Below the pieces are notes generated by a model. It was not told the origin of the DNA and made no database searches. It saw only the letters and a list, made by a program, of their open reading frames with translations. From Comamonadaceae bacterium G21597-S1 (GTDB lineage: Bacteria; Pseudomonadota; Gammaproteobacteria; Burkholderiales; Burkholderiaceae_C), in assembly GCA_027214345.1 (NCBI GenBank), contig JAPWHR010000012.1, positions 62,001 to 126,000 on the forward strand: DNA of 64,000 bases. The letters are read 5' to 3'. The translations under genes were made by a program, and so were the position numbers. Below, one piece after another: positions 43,240-51,873 of this stretch. Every line of letters starts with the position of its first letter. The first letter of the stretch is position 1.

Positions 43240-43857
43240 ATGCCCACCTTGCGCCCGTTTCTTCGCCTTTGCGCCTGCCTCGTCCTGCTGCTGGCCTCGA
43301 CCGTCATGTTGTCCGCCTGCTTCGACAACAAGCCGTCGTTTGTCTCGATCGACGTCACCGGCGCCGACTACGCACGTGATTTCCAGTTGCCGGATGCCGA
43401 CGGCCGGGAGCGCAGCCTCAAGGACTTCGCCGGCAAGGTCGTCGTGGTCTTCTTCGGCTACACCCAGTGCCCCGATGTCTGCCCGACAACGATGAACGAA
43501 CTGGCCGAGATCCGCAAGCTGCTGGGCAAGGACGGCGATCGGCTGCAAGGGGTTTTCGTCACCGTCGATCCGCAGCGCGACACGCCCGAGGTGCTCAAGG
43601 CCTACCTGGGCAACTTCGATCCCTCGTTCGTCGCCTTGCGTCCGACCTCGCCGGAACAACTCGCGACCACGGCCAAGGCCTTCAAGATCTACTACAAGCG
43701 GGTCGAAGGCCGCACCGATACCAGCTATACGATGGACCATTCCGCCGGCAGCTACGTCTACGACACAAAAGGGCAGTTGCGGCTGTTCACGCGTTACGGC
43801 ATGGGCGTCAAGGCGCTGGCCGGCGACATCGAACAATTGCTCAAGCAGGGTTCCTGA
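43240..43857 (+). CDS. SCO1/SenC family copper chaperone lipoprotein
   Basis: A 205-residue protein with a lipoprotein signal (lipobox LSAC) and a thioredoxin-like fold. It has the copper site CPDVC (Cys77, Cys81) with His167 in MDHSAGSYVYD. Sco proteins load CuA of subunit II. It ends the oxidase operon; a 38-nt hairpin and rpoH, read toward it, follow. Confidence 0.95.
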   Translation: MPTLRPFLRLCACLVLLLASTVMLSACFDNKPSFVSIDVTGADYARDFQLPDADGRERSLKDFAGKVVVVFFGYTQCPDVCPTTMNELAEIRKLLGKDGDRLQGVFVTVDPQRDTPEVLKAYLGNFDPSFVALRPTSPEQLATTAKAFKIYYKRVEGRTDTSYTMDHSAGSYVYDTKGQLRLFTRYGMGVKALAGDIEQLLKQGS

Positions 43858-43871
43858 ACCCGGCAACGACA

Positions 43872-43909
43872 ACGCCGGCACCGGCCTGTCGAGAGGCCGA
43901 TGCCGGCGT
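43872..43909. terminator. GC-rich hairpin between sco and rpoH
   Basis: ACGCCGGCA–CGGCCT pairs with AGGCCG–TGCCGGCGT (15 pairs, one mismatch, loop GTCGAG) in the gap between convergent genes. No T tract follows on either strand, so it may block 3' decay or act only with Rho. Confidence 0.5.
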
Positions 43910-43972
43910 GGGTGGACCGGTATCCGGTCTGTCGGCCCGACCTGTTGTCAGCCGTGCGACCGGTAGTGCAAC

Positions 43973-44914
43973 TCAGGCGTAGGCCGCGAGCGCCTTCTTC
44001 ATCTTCTTCATGGCCGCTACTTCGATCTGGCGGATGCGTTCGGCACTCACGCCGTATTCGTCCGCCAGGTCGTGCAAGGTCATGCCGCCCGAGTTGTCGT
44101 CGTTGACCTTGAGCCAGCGCTCCTCGACGATGCGCCGGCTGCGGTCGTCCAGCGTGCCCAGCGCCGTCGCAATTCCGTCGGTCGCCATCGTGTCACGCTG
44201 GCGCGACTCGATCACGGCCGTAGGTTCATGGCTGGTGTCGGTCAGGTAGGCGATCGGGCCGAAGGCCTGCTCACCGTCGTCGGACGGCGCCGGGTCGAGC
44301 ATCACGTCGCCGCCCGACAGGCGGGTCTCCATCTCGATCACCTCCGAGCGCTTGACGTTGAGCTGCTCGGCCATTGCATCGATCTGCTCCTCGTTCAGCG
44401 TCTCGCGGTGCGTGCCGGCATGGGCAGCCGCATCGTCGGACTTGAAACGTTGCTTCATCGAGCGCAGGTTGAAGAACAGCTTGCGCTGGGCCTTGGTCGT
44501 CGCGACCTTGACCATGCGCCAGTTCTTCAGGATGTATTCGTGGATCTCGGCCTTGATCCAGTGCAGCGCATAGCTGACCAGGCGCACGCCCTGGTCCGGG
44601 TCGAAGCGCTTGACGGCCTTCATCAGTCCGATGTTGCCCTCCTGGATCAGGTCGCCGTGGGGCAGGCCATAACCCAGGTACTGGCGCGACACGGAGACGA
44701 CCAGGCGCAGGTGGGACATCACGAGTTTTCCGGCCGCTTCGAGGTCGTTCTCGTCGCGCAGCTTGCGCGCGTACGATTGCTCCTGCTCCAGCGTCAGCAT
44801 GGGAAGCCGGTTCACGGCGGAAATATAGGCGTCCAGATTGCCCAACGGGGGCACGACTGCCCACGGGTTGGCCAGGGCCACCGCGTTGTTCGTCATTCCG
44901 GTCTGGTTTGTCAT
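43973..44914 (-). CDS. rpoH: RNA polymerase heat-shock sigma factor RpoH (sigma-32)
   Basis: A protein of 313 residues. Sigma region 2 is visible (DLIQEGNIGLMKAVKRFDPDQGVRLVSYALHWIKAEIHEYILKNWR read in two parts), as are the RpoH-specific box QRKLFFNLR and region 4 ending in TLHDLADEYGVSAERIRQIEVAAMKKM. It directs transcription of chaperone and protease genes. The ATG at 44914 has a perfect AGGAGG site; a longer in-frame start does not. A CIRCE operator 33 nt upstream indicates HrcA repression. Confidence 0.96.
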   Translation of the reverse strand: MTNQTGMTNNAVALANPWAVVPPLGNLDAYISAVNRLPMLTLEQEQSYARKLRDENDLEAAGKLVMSHLRLVVSVSRQYLGYGLPHGDLIQEGNIGLMKAVKRFDPDQGVRLVSYALHWIKAEIHEYILKNWRMVKVATTKAQRKLFFNLRSMKQRFKSDDAAAHAGTHRETLNEEQIDAMAEQLNVKRSEVIEMETRLSGGDVMLDPAPSDDGEQAFGPIAYLTDTSHEPTAVIESRQRDTMATDGIATALGTLDDRSRRIVEERWLKVNDDNSGGMTLHDLADEYGVSAERIRQIEVAAMKKMKKALAAYA

Positions 44915-44947
44915 CTGATTCCTCCTGTGCCCATTCATCAATGAATG

Positions 44948-44974
44948 TTAGCACTCTATGAGAGTGAGTGCTAA
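44948..44974. promoter_or_regulatory. CIRCE operator (HrcA-binding site) upstream of rpoH
   Basis: TTAGCACTC – 9 nt – GAGTGCTAA, an exact match to the CIRCE consensus inverted repeat. It lies just upstream of the rpoH ribosome site on the minus strand. Known CIRCE sites bind the HrcA repressor, usually in front of groESL; here it places rpoH under HrcA control. Confidence 0.93.
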
Positions 44975-45361
44975 GCAAGAAGTTCAATCAAACCCATAGC
45001 CAAAGGCTTGTTGACGCAATCGGGCGTCCATGGCGCCGTGGTTGCGGCGCCCCAGGCCAGATCGGACCGGAGTTTGGTCCGAAATTTCATGATGTGGATC
45101 TGGACGGGCAGGCCAGGTGGCGCGGCGCCCTCTGGACCGGGGCGCGGAAGGAGGCCGTCACGCCCCGGGTCGACGCGGACGTCGATCCGCATCCCCGGAT
45201 ACGTGGTTGTCAGGCGCAGATGGCATTACTCCCGGTCCTCTCGGGCCGCCTGATGGAGCAGGTGGACGGCGCTGCGCTCCGGCCGCTGCGGCATGGGCGC
45301 GATTCGATCGGCTTCACAATGCAAGCCATACATCGACCCGCCATCACCGGAGCCCCATGCC
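44975..45361. other. gene-free gap between rpoH and the flavoprotein gene
   Basis: About 390 nt with no supportable gene. It holds the upstream region of rpoH and an inverted repeat TCGGACC–7 nt–GGTCCGA (45062-45082) that could be an operator or a small hairpin. No ribosome-site-led frame of a known family is seen. Confidence 0.5.
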
Positions 45362-46798
45362 ATGACCGACCAGACGATCGAGACCGACTACCTCATCATC
45401 GGAGCCGGCGCCAGTGGCCTGTGTGTGGCCGATGTCCTGGTGGCCGAGAGCAACGCCTCGATGCTGATCGTGGACCGGCACGACCAACCCGGCGGCCACT
45501 GGAACCACGCCTATCCTTTCGTGCGCTTGCACCAGCCGTCGGCGACCTACGGCGTCAATTCCCTGCCCCTGGGCCAGGATCGCATCGACCCCGACGGGTT
45601 GAACCGCGGGCTCTACGAGCTCGCCACCGGTCCCGAGGTACTGGCCTATTTCGACCGCGTGATGCGCACCCAGCTGCTACCCGGCGGCCGGGTCGACTAC
45701 CGGCCGATGAGCGAGTACCTTGGCTCCGAGGCGTCTGGCGGTCGCACCGTGCATCGGTTCCGCTCCAGCGTCACCGGGCTTGTGCAGACGGTTGTGGTGC
45801 GCAAGAAGCTGGTCGACACCCGGCTCGGCAACGTGATGGTGCCGGCGACGCACCCGGTGGAGTTCTCCGTGGCGCCGGATCTGTCCTGCGTGCCCCTCAA
45901 TGCCTTGCCGCAATTGACCCGTCCTTATCCCCGCTATGTGGTCGTGGGTGCCGGCAAGACCGGCGTCGACGCCTGCCTGTGGTTGCTGACCCACGGGATC
46001 GACCCCGATGCCATCCGCTGGATCGTGCCGCGCGATGCCTGGTTGCAGGACCGGGCCAACGTGCAGCCCGGCGATGAGTTCCTCGCCCGGACCTTCGGCA
46101 GCTTCGTGACCCAGATGGAGACCGTGTTGCAGGCAGACTCGGCGAGCGACCTGCTGCTGCGACTGGAAGCTGCCGGCCAGTTACTGCGCCTCGACCCCGA
46201 CGTGCTGCCGACGATGTACCGTTGCGCGACGGTCAGCCGCGAGGAGCTGGCGCAACTGCGCCGTATCCGCGACGTGGTGCGGCTGGGCCGGGTCACCGCG
46301 ATCGAAGCCGAACGCATCGTGTTGGAGCACGGAACCGTGCCGGCCGAGGCCGACTGGCTGTATGTGCATTGCTCTGCGGTGCCGTTCCAGAGCCAGGGGC
46401 CGGAGCCGATCTTCCAGCACGGGCGCATCGCGCCGCAGCTGGTACGCAACTGCCAGCCGATGTTCAGCGCTGCCCTGATCGCGTTCGTGGAAACGCTGGG
46501 TGACAAGGAAGGGCTGGATGACGCAGCGATGAACCGGCTGTGCCAGGTCGTTCCGCTGCCCGAGCAGCCGCATGACTGGATCCGCATGCAGGCGGTCGTG
46601 ATGCTGAACCAGTACCAGTGGTCGCAGCATGCGGGCATCCGCCAGTGGATGGAGCGTGCGCGGCTGGACGGTTTTGCCGGTCGGCTGCACCGGCTCGGCA
46701 AGACCGATCCCGTCATCCAGTCGCTGGCGCAGCGTTTCAAGGCGGCCGCGGTCCCGGCCACGATGCGACTGCAGCAGTGGTCGCGCGAAGCCGGCTGA
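45362..46798 (+). CDS. NAD(P)/FAD-dependent oxidoreductase, flavin monooxygenase-like
   Basis: A protein of 478 residues with an N-terminal FAD Rossmann motif YLIIGAGASGLCVADVLV and VDRHDQPGGHWNHAYPF, and an internal second dinucleotide site YVVVGAGKTGVDACLWLL. This two-site layout resembles flavin-containing monooxygenases, but the FMO fingerprint FxGxxxHxxxY is not seen, so the activity is uncertain. The gene is alone, facing away from rpoH. No signal peptide; cytoplasmic. Confidence 0.8.
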   Translation: MTDQTIETDYLIIGAGASGLCVADVLVAESNASMLIVDRHDQPGGHWNHAYPFVRLHQPSATYGVNSLPLGQDRIDPDGLNRGLYELATGPEVLAYFDRVMRTQLLPGGRVDYRPMSEYLGSEASGGRTVHRFRSSVTGLVQTVVVRKKLVDTRLGNVMVPATHPVEFSVAPDLSCVPLNALPQLTRPYPRYVVVGAGKTGVDACLWLLTHGIDPDAIRWIVPRDAWLQDRANVQPGDEFLARTFGSFVTQMETVLQADSASDLLLRLEAAGQLLRLDPDVLPTMYRCATVSREELAQLRRIRDVVRLGRVTAIEAERIVLEHGTVPAEADWLYVHCSAVPFQSQGPEPIFQHGRIAPQLVRNCQPMFSAALIAFVETLGDKEGLDDAAMNRLCQVVPLPEQPHDWIRMQAVVMLNQYQWSQHAGIRQWMERARLDGFAGRLHRLGKTDPVIQSLAQRFKAAAVPATMRLQQWSREAG

Positions 46799-46901
46799 TC
46801 GGGGCCGGTCGCGATCGCCCGTATCCACAAAAAACCGTCACCCCGTCCGGACATGGCCCGGCCCGCGGGACGGCGTGCCGGGGCTGGGCCATACTGGCCG
46901 C

Positions 46902-47537
46902 ATGACGGCGGACGAACTGCTGGCCTGGATTGCCACCTACGATCATTGGGTGTATGCCTTGTTGCTGGCGTATGCCTTGGCCAAGACCGGACCGCTGCCG
47001 ATGGTGGCGGGGTTTGTCAGCGCGTCGGGGGCATTGCAGGCGCCGGTGGTGTTCGCCGTGGTGCTGGCGGGCACGCTGGCAGGCAGCCAGCTGCGGTTTC
47101 TCGTCGGCCGTGGTGGCGCGCCCTGGCTGTTCGAACGATTCACCGGACTGGCGCCGTGGCTGGCACTGGGGGCGGCGGGTGTCGAGCGTTATCGGCTGCT
47201 GCTGTTGCCGCTGTATCGGTTCTCCAAGGGGACGTACAGCCTGATCGGCTTGGGCGCGGGCGCGTCCCAGTTGCCCTGGCGCCGGTTCGTCATGCTCGAT
47301 GGTGTCGGTGCGGTGTTGTGGGCGGCCACATCGGTATCGCTGGGTTTTGTCATCGGGCAACTGGGCCATGTGGTCGACCCGCGCTGGGCCGCCTACGCTG
47401 GCCTGGGCTTGCTGGTGCTGGGCATGGTCACCGTCGCCGCATTGGGTGCGCGTCTCAAGCGCCTGCTGCTGCCGATGGCCAACGAGGCCTTGCGCGACGC
47501 CCGAGCCCGCCGCGCGCAAGCGGCGATGGCAGGTTGA
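46902..47537 (+). CDS. DedA family membrane protein
   Basis: A protein of 211 residues with the DedA/SNARE-associated pattern: membrane re-entrant part KTGPLPMVAGFVSASGAL, FLVGRGGAPWLFERF, RFSKGTYSLIGLGAGASQLPWRRFVMLDGVGAVLWA. DedA proteins act in membrane lipid (undecaprenyl phosphate or phospholipid) flipping. CATACT ends 6 nt before the ATG with no ribosome site, so it may be leaderless. Convergent with the SIMPL gene. Confidence 0.85.
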   Translation: MTADELLAWIATYDHWVYALLLAYALAKTGPLPMVAGFVSASGALQAPVVFAVVLAGTLAGSQLRFLVGRGGAPWLFERFTGLAPWLALGAAGVERYRLLLLPLYRFSKGTYSLIGLGAGASQLPWRRFVMLDGVGAVLWAATSVSLGFVIGQLGHVVDPRWAAYAGLGLLVLGMVTVAALGARLKRLLLPMANEALRDARARRAQAAMAG

Positions 47538-47560
47538 TCGGCGAGTCGCGCAGGGGGTAT

Positions 47561-48286
47561 TCAGCGCAGTTCGTATTCGAAGGTGCTCACGACGCGCAGT
47601 CGCTTGGTACGCGAACTGCCGTCGTCGTAGTCGTTGCCGTCGTCCCCGCTGATCCGGATCACACCCTGGTTGGCGTTCTTGAGCGGCCCGAGCCGGGCGC
47701 CGGCCTCGGCGGCGAACTTGTCGGCCTGCTCACGCGCATTACGCGTGGCCTCCGCCAGCAGCGGCGCCTTCACGTCGTTGAAACCGCGCAGCTGGTAACG
47801 TGGCCCGCTGGCGCCCCGGTTGTCGCCGCCGAGTTGCACGCCGGCCTGGATCAGTGGGTCGACCGCGAGCGCGGCCTGTTCCACGTCCGCGACCCGGGGT
47901 GTCTTGACCAGTACCTGGCCGCTGCCGTTGAAACGCAGCGGGGTGTTGCCCTGGGCGTATTCGCGCGCGAACAGGTCCTGCACCTGCAAGGGGCGCGCCT
48001 CGACCTCGTCGGCGGTGAAGCCGCGCGCCTTCAGATACGCGAGCACCTGCTCCCGGTCTTCGGCCAAAGCCTTCTGCACGCCGGCAAAGTCGTTGCCGGC
48101 GCGGCGAAAGGACAGGGTCCAGATCGCGAAATCGCTCTCGATGGCCTTTTCGGCCAGGCCCTTGACGGTGACGGATCGGTCCGACATGCGAAACCGCTCC
48201 AATCCCTGGCTGACGGACCAGCCGGCAAATGCGATGCCGGCGCCGACCAGCACGGCGGTGAACAATCGGCCCATGGTGTTTGGCAT
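47561..48286 (-). CDS. SIMPL domain-containing protein (DUF541)
   Basis: A 241-residue exported protein. An N-terminal signal anchor (about 6-26) precedes the SIMPL fold: SVTVKGLAEKAIESDFAIWTL near the start, VEARPLQVQDLFA, and EATRNAREQADKFAAEAGARLGPL in the second half. SIMPL proteins are periplasmic; some protect against oxidative stress. No partner gene is visible. Confidence 0.88.
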   Translation of the reverse strand: MPNTMGRLFTAVLVGAGIAFAGWSVSQGLERFRMSDRSVTVKGLAEKAIESDFAIWTLSFRRAGNDFAGVQKALAEDREQVLAYLKARGFTADEVEARPLQVQDLFAREYAQGNTPLRFNGSGQVLVKTPRVADVEQAALAVDPLIQAGVQLGGDNRGASGPRYQLRGFNDVKAPLLAEATRNAREQADKFAAEAGARLGPLKNANQGVIRISGDDGNDYDDGSSRTKRLRVVSTFEYELR

Positions 48287-48400
48287 CAGTGACTCCCTGT
48301 GTCATGCAATACAAGAAGGCCGCGCGGCTGCGCGGCCCGGCAAGCCCGATGGTAAGGGGCTTGCATGGCTGCCATCGGGGGGGATGCCCGGACCCGCGCG

Positions 48401-48925
48401 TCAGCGCATGCGCACGGCGGCGTGTTCGCCAAGATCCTGGGGCGGATGGCCGGTGACCGCGGCAGCAGCCAGCTTGAACAGCTGCACGATCTTGCTGGCC
48501 TTGACGTCCCAGTAGTGGGCCTGGGCGATCCGGACCTCGACCAGCGCCACGTCGGGATCGGTCGGTCCGCGCGGAAACCAGGCGTCGTTCGCCTTCGACC
48601 ACAGCTGCTCCTTGCGCGCCATGTCCTCCACGATCCGGGCATTGCCGGACACCGACACATAACTGTCCTGGCCCGGATCGGCGTAGACCACGTTGACGGA
48701 GGCGTCGTGGCGGATGTCGTCGACCGGGCCGTTGGCACGCGACATGAAGAACCACAGGCTGCTATCTTCGTCGATGCGCCGGTTCTGCGTCGTCATCGGC
48801 CGCGAATGCAGGTAGCCGTTGGTGTGGCGGGTGGTGAACATCGCGAACCGGATGTCCTTGATCAGTTCCCACAGTTTCGCGCGGGCTTCGCCGGGGGAGG
48901 GGGTGGTGCTGGTGTGATCGTTCAT
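48401..48925 (-). CDS. pyridoxamine 5'-phosphate oxidase family protein (general stress protein 26 type)
   Basis: A protein of 174 residues with the split-barrel flavin-binding fold: IRFAMFTTRHTNGYLHSRPMTTQ, SLWFFMSRANGPVDDIRHDASVNVVYADPGQDSYVSVSG, and the C-terminal YWDVKASKIVQLFKL. Close to the GSP26 group that binds FMN/FAD. The ATG at 48925 has an AAGGAG site. Function beyond flavin binding unknown. Confidence 0.87.
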   Translation of the reverse strand: MNDHTSTTPSPGEARAKLWELIKDIRFAMFTTRHTNGYLHSRPMTTQNRRIDEDSSLWFFMSRANGPVDDIRHDASVNVVYADPGQDSYVSVSGNARIVEDMARKEQLWSKANDAWFPRGPTDPDVALVEVRIAQAHYWDVKASKIVQLFKLAAAAVTGHPPQDLGEHAAVRMR

Positions 48926-49223
48926 GGGTTCTCCTTGCAATGGACGGGGGCGGGTTGCGCCTCCGAATGGACAAGGCTTCATTGAACGCTTCTCGGGGTC
49001 GCACGTGTATCAGGCGCCGCCCTGGAGCACTGTAGGACAGGTCTTGCGACGCCATTGCTTCGGCCGGAAGGCCTTGTTGCGGTGGCCACAAAGGTGTCCT
49101 GGCCCGGGGCCGGGTATGCACTTCACTGGCGAGCGATGACAGGCGCGATTCGGTTCGCCGTGGCGCCGGTCGCGGACGGGCTGCGGCGGACCATGGCTCC
49201 GCTGGCCAACGCGGTCTCGTTTG
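48926..49223. other. gene-free gap before the IclR gene
   Basis: About 300 nt between the flavin-binding gene's start and the IclR stop codon. No supportable gene, repeat or terminator is seen; the promoter of the flavin-binding gene should lie at its left end but has no clear boxes. Confidence 0.4.
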
Positions 49224-50054
49224 TCAACCAGCCGCAGGCCGCTTGGCTCGTGCCGGCCTGCGTGCAGCTGACGGCGTCGATGCCGGTGCGGGCTCCACTG
49301 GGTCCAGCCAACGCGGGTCGCCAATACGCAGGCCCACACTGCGGCCGGTATCCATCAGGTCCTTGATCAGCGTTTGTTCCGTGCCGGCGTCGACCGATAA
49401 CAGCGGGAAGGACAGGCTGAGCGCGATGGGCGATGCGTTGAGGGGGGACTGCAATGCGATGGCGATGGTCTTGATGCCCAGGAACAGCTCCTGGTTCGAA
49501 CAGGCGAAACCCGTTGCGCGCACGTGGGCAAGGTCCTCAAGCAGTTGATCCACGCTGCGCAGGCTGTATGGCGTCGTCGCGGGCAGTTCGCCGGGCAGCC
49601 GTTGCCGGATCTCGTCATCGGGCAACAGGGCCAGCAGCGCTTTACCCATGGCGGTGGCATGGCAAGGCAGCCGGCGTCCCAGTTCGATCCCGAAACGCAC
49701 CGGGAACCCACCGTGCTGTGTGCCCAGGGTCACGACATCCGAGCCTTCGAGCACGCCCGTCCACGCCGTGTGGTGGGTGCGCGTGGCCAGATCGACCATC
49801 GCGTCCTCGATGCAGCGCATCACGTTGGTCGTCTGCAGGAAACCGGTTGCAAGCCGCATGGCCAGTGGCCCGGGCCGGTAGCGGCGGCTGGCGCTGTCCT
49901 GGTCCACCAGTTCGGCTTCCCGCATCTCCGACAGGATGCGCGAGGCGTTTGACGCCGTGACTCCCAGCGCGCGCGCCAGGTCTGCAACGGATGTTTCGTA
50001 AGGGGGTTGCGAAAGCAGCTTCAAGGCTTCCGCAGCTTTTCGAATGGATTGCAT
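49224..50054 (-). CDS. IclR family transcriptional regulator
   Basis: A 276-residue regulator: N-terminal winged HTH (SVADLARALGVTASNASRILSEM) and a C-terminal GAF-like effector domain (TAWTGVLEGSDVVTLG, GRRLPCHATAMGKALLAL, GFACSNQELFLGIKTIAI). The low-complexity Pro/Ala/Arg tail is an extension. It diverges from the ThDP enzyme gene, and both promoters overlap in an 81-nt gap that contains a palindrome, so it probably controls the whole cassette to its right and itself. Confidence 0.9.
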   Translation of the reverse strand: MQSIRKAAEALKLLSQPPYETSVADLARALGVTASNASRILSEMREAELVDQDSASRRYRPGPLAMRLATGFLQTTNVMRCIEDAMVDLATRTHHTAWTGVLEGSDVVTLGTQHGGFPVRFGIELGRRLPCHATAMGKALLALLPDDEIRQRLPGELPATTPYSLRSVDQLLEDLAHVRATGFACSNQELFLGIKTIAIALQSPLNASPIALSLSFPLLSVDAGTEQTLIKDLMDTGRSVGLRIGDPRWLDPVEPAPASTPSAARRPARAKRPAAG

Positions 50055-50059
50055 TGTTG

Positions 50060-50087
50060 TTGACTTTCAAGTTGACCCATGCATAAT
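50060..50087 (+). promoter_or_regulatory. promoter of the ThDP–ABC–ALDH cassette
   Basis: TTGACT (50060-50065) and CATAAT (50082-50087), 16 nt apart, point toward the ThDP enzyme gene. The -10 shares bases with the -10 of the divergent iclR promoter. Confidence 0.6.
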
Positions 50088-50112
50088 ACGCAACATGTTG
50101 CCGTATAGGCAA
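50083..50112 (-). promoter_or_regulatory. divergent promoter of the IclR gene
   Basis: On the minus strand TTGCCT (50112-50107) and TATTAT (50088-50083) are 18 nt apart, 28 nt upstream of the iclR start codon. Occupancy by RNA polymerase would exclude the plus-strand promoter. Confidence 0.55.
50090..50101. promoter_or_regulatory. palindromic operator candidate for the IclR regulator
   Basis: GCAACATGTTGC is a perfect 12-bp palindrome, extended as ATACGCAACATGTTGCCGTAT with one extra base on the right. It lies just downstream of the cassette -10 and inside the spacer of the iclR promoter, the right place for a repressor controlling both. Confidence 0.55.
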
Positions 50113-50135
50113 TAACTATGTGAATGGAATCATAA

Positions 50136-51836
50136 ATGCGCGCTAAAGGTGGTTGCCTGGTTGCCGAGACATTGCAGGCCAATGGTGTGTCCTGGATCTT
50201 CGGCATGGAAGATCCGATCGAAGTGTTTCATGCTCTGGACCGGTCGGTGACCCGTAGCGTGACGGTGCACGATGAAAAACATGCCGCCATCATGGCGCAT
50301 GCCTATGCGCAGGTCACTGGCCGGCCCGGCATCTGCACATCAACCTTCGGTCCGGGCGCCACGAACCTCGTGACGGGTCTGCTCGAGGCGCTGCGCTCGT
50401 CGGTGCCCGTGATCGCCCTGGTACAGGACCACCCCTTGTCGGCCAAAGGTCGAAACGCCAGCAGCGAACTCGACCATGTCGTGGCCTTGACACCCTATGT
50501 CAAGGCGGTGCTTCGCATCGATACCCCTGACCAGGGGCCGGACATGGTGCGCCGCGCCTTCCGCATCGCCACCAGCGGGCGCCCCGGGCCGGTGGCGCTG
50601 TTGTGCCCGACCGATGTCATGTCGCTGGAGGGGGACGGCGACCCATATGGCGTCGAGCGTTACATGCATGTGCCCTCTCACCGCGGGCGACCTGCGACCG
50701 CCGACATCGTTCGGGCCGCCGAACTGCTTGCCGCTGCCCGGCGACCGCTGATCGTGGCAGGCGGCGGCAGCGTGATCTCCGGCGCCTTTGCCGAAGTGCG
50801 TGCGTTGGCCGAGCGTTTCGATGCGCCGGTCGCCACCACGATGACGGGCAAAGGAGCGATCGCCGAACATCACCCGCTGGCTGCTGGCGTATTGGGCACC
50901 TCGACCGGAGGCTTGTACGGTCGTGGCAAGATCTCGAACACCCTGCTGGCCGAGGCCGACGTCGTGTGTATCCTGGGCTCGCGCACCGGCCAGATCTGCT
51001 ACAACAACTGGACCACGCCCGGCAGCGCGGCATCGGTGATCCACCTGGACATCGATCCCCAGGAGATCGACCGCAATTTCGCCGTGACCGTGCCCTTGCA
51101 GGGCGACGTGCGCGACACCTTGCGCGACCTGCTGTCTTATTGCGACAGTGCCGGAATCGCGCAGAGCGAATCGACACGTGCCGCGCAACTGGCTCGCCAG
51201 AAAGACGCGTGGTTGGCGGAACTTGCGCCCGTGGCCGGAACCGATGCCCGTCCGATGCGTCCCGAACGCGTCGTGGCCGAACTCAACCGCTTCGTCGACG
51301 CGCAGACGCTCATCGTCACCGATGCGAGTTATTCCACCGGCTGGGCCATGAGCCAGATGGAGGCACCGGTGGCAGGCCGCTTCATGTTGTCACCGCGCGG
51401 CACCGCCAGCATCGGCTGGGGTCTGGCCGCAGCCATCGGCGCCAAACTCGCCGATCCGGCACGCGACGTCATCTGCGTCACCGGCGACGGCGGGTTCGGA
51501 TACGTGATCAATGAACTCGAAACCGCGGCGCGATACAGGGTCAACCTGCTGGTCGTCGTGTTCAACAACGGCACGCTGGGCTTCCAGCGTCACTGGGAAG
51601 AGAAGGCGATCGGGCGCGCGATGGACTGCGACTTCCTGGATGTCGACTACTCCGAGGTCTCGCGCGCACTGAAAGGCGGTGGCGAGCGTGTCACCGACCC
51701 GAGCCAGCTCGCCGCCGCGATCGCGCGCGGGAAGACGTTTCCGGGCCCGTACGTCATCGATGCCATCATCGATCCGGAAGCGGCGGCACCCATTGTCGGA
51801 TTCGACAAGCCGATCGCCGAAGGTGCCTACCACTGA
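50136..51836 (+). CDS. thiamine-diphosphate-dependent enzyme (acetolactate synthase-like / 2-oxo acid decarboxylase type)
   Basis: A 566-residue enzyme with all three ThDP-enzyme domains. The PYR domain has catalytic Glu47 in HDEKHAAIMAHAYAQVTGRPG, a middle Rossmann-like domain follows, and the PP domain has GDGGFGYVINELETAARY (Gly450–Gly452) ending in FNN (Asn477–Asn478) for Mg-ThDP. It is in the acetolactate synthase/benzoylformate decarboxylase/sulfoacetaldehyde acetyltransferase superfamily, but I cannot name the reaction. It is followed by an amino-acid ABC importer and an aldehyde dehydrogenase, which favours a 2-oxo acid decarboxylase producing an aldehyde. No small regulatory subunit (IlvN) is present, arguing against anabolic acetolactate synthase. 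Confidence 0.88.
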   Translation: MRAKGGCLVAETLQANGVSWIFGMEDPIEVFHALDRSVTRSVTVHDEKHAAIMAHAYAQVTGRPGICTSTFGPGATNLVTGLLEALRSSVPVIALVQDHPLSAKGRNASSELDHVVALTPYVKAVLRIDTPDQGPDMVRRAFRIATSGRPGPVALLCPTDVMSLEGDGDPYGVERYMHVPSHRGRPATADIVRAAELLAAARRPLIVAGGGSVISGAFAEVRALAERFDAPVATTMTGKGAIAEHHPLAAGVLGTSTGGLYGRGKISNTLLAEADVVCILGSRTGQICYNNWTTPGSAASVIHLDIDPQEIDRNFAVTVPLQGDVRDTLRDLLSYCDSAGIAQSESTRAAQLARQKDAWLAELAPVAGTDARPMRPERVVAELNRFVDAQTLIVTDASYSTGWAMSQMEAPVAGRFMLSPRGTASIGWGLAAAIGAKLADPARDVICVTGDGGFGYVINELETAARYRVNLLVVVFNNGTLGFQRHWEEKAIGRAMDCDFLDVDYSEVSRALKGGGERVTDPSQLAAAIARGKTFPGPYVIDAIIDPEAAAPIVGFDKPIAEGAYH

Positions 51837-51873
51837 GCCTTGATTCAACCCACCACCAACAGGAGCAATTGAT

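Noticed and set aside
45062-45082. TCGGACC–7–GGTCCGA inverted repeat as an operator of the flavoprotein gene
   Set aside because: It lies about 280 nt from the start codon with no promoter boxes nearby; kept only as a remark in the gap annotation.
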